Below, piece after piece: positions 13,763 to 13,818 of a stretch of DNA of 13,818 nt. Origin of the DNA: CAYSGX01 sp964518215 (GTDB lineage: Bacteria; Bacteroidota; Bacteroidia; Chitinophagales; CAIOSU01). The position numbers were made by a program, and so were the translations under genes. The notes beneath the pieces are model-generated. The model was not told the origin of the DNA. It made no database searches and worked only from the letters and a program-made list of their open reading frames with translations. Location: NCBI GenBank assembly GCA_964518215.1, contig CAZFFP010000086.1, forward strand, positions 1-13,818. The letters are read 5' to 3'. The stretch's first letter is position 1; each line of letters starts with the position of its first letter.

Positions 13763-13818
13763 ATTTTTACTAATCTGAACGGAGCGTAACGAATGCCGTT
13801 TTGAGTTCTGAAATGCAT

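Overview
The window looks like part of a Bacteroidota chromosome scaffold, probably from the Chitinophagales/Sphingobacteriales/Flavobacteria side of the phylum. The evidence is AT-rich DNA, -7 promoter boxes of the TAnnTTTG type, a secreted protein ending in a type A sorting domain of the type IX secretion system (T9SS), and the gene run miaB / sigma-54 activator / LptE-like lipoprotein / hypothetical / secG, which I know as a recurring Bacteroidota neighbourhood. Genus cannot be set from the sequence alone. No rRNA, tRNA, CRISPR, phage or transposase gene was found. Most genes are core housekeeping genes.

Layout. (1) 1-593, minus: N-terminal two thirds of thioredoxin reductase, cut by the window edge. 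It is divergent from a T9SS-exported protein (750-1619). (2) 1804-3803, plus: a DEAD-box RNA helicase of the DeaD/CsdA type, overlapping by 4 nt with a CrcB/FluC fluoride channel. (3) 4056-9005, plus: miaB, a scaffold gap of 100 N, a sigma-54 AAA+ activator, an LptE-like lipoprotein, a charged TPR-like hypothetical protein and secG. (4) 9091-10717, minus: a SAM-hydroxide adenosyltransferase (DUF62) gene followed by panB. (5) 10827-13118, plus: an RlmI-like rRNA methyltransferase, then dTDP-glucose 4,6-dehydratase (rfbB). (6) 13140-13762, minus: a DCC-family (DUF393) thiol-disulfide protein followed by a tiny Cys-rich lipoprotein.

Functionally the window combines RNA modification and remodelling (MiaB, RlmI, DeaD), envelope building and secretion (LptE-like protein, SecG, RfbB, T9SS cargo), thiol redox (TrxB, DCC protein) and cofactor metabolism (PanB).

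The least ordinary signals are small-scale. A hairpin-bearing repeat family starts within 0-2 nt of the stop codons of three successive genes (miaB, the sigma-54 activator and lptE), and copies in opposite orientation flank the assembly gap. A perfect 7-bp tandem repeat (TCAGAAA, 4 full units) lies inside the first 15 codons of the LptE-like gene, where a change in copy number would shift the frame. I found no convincing new multi-gene system.
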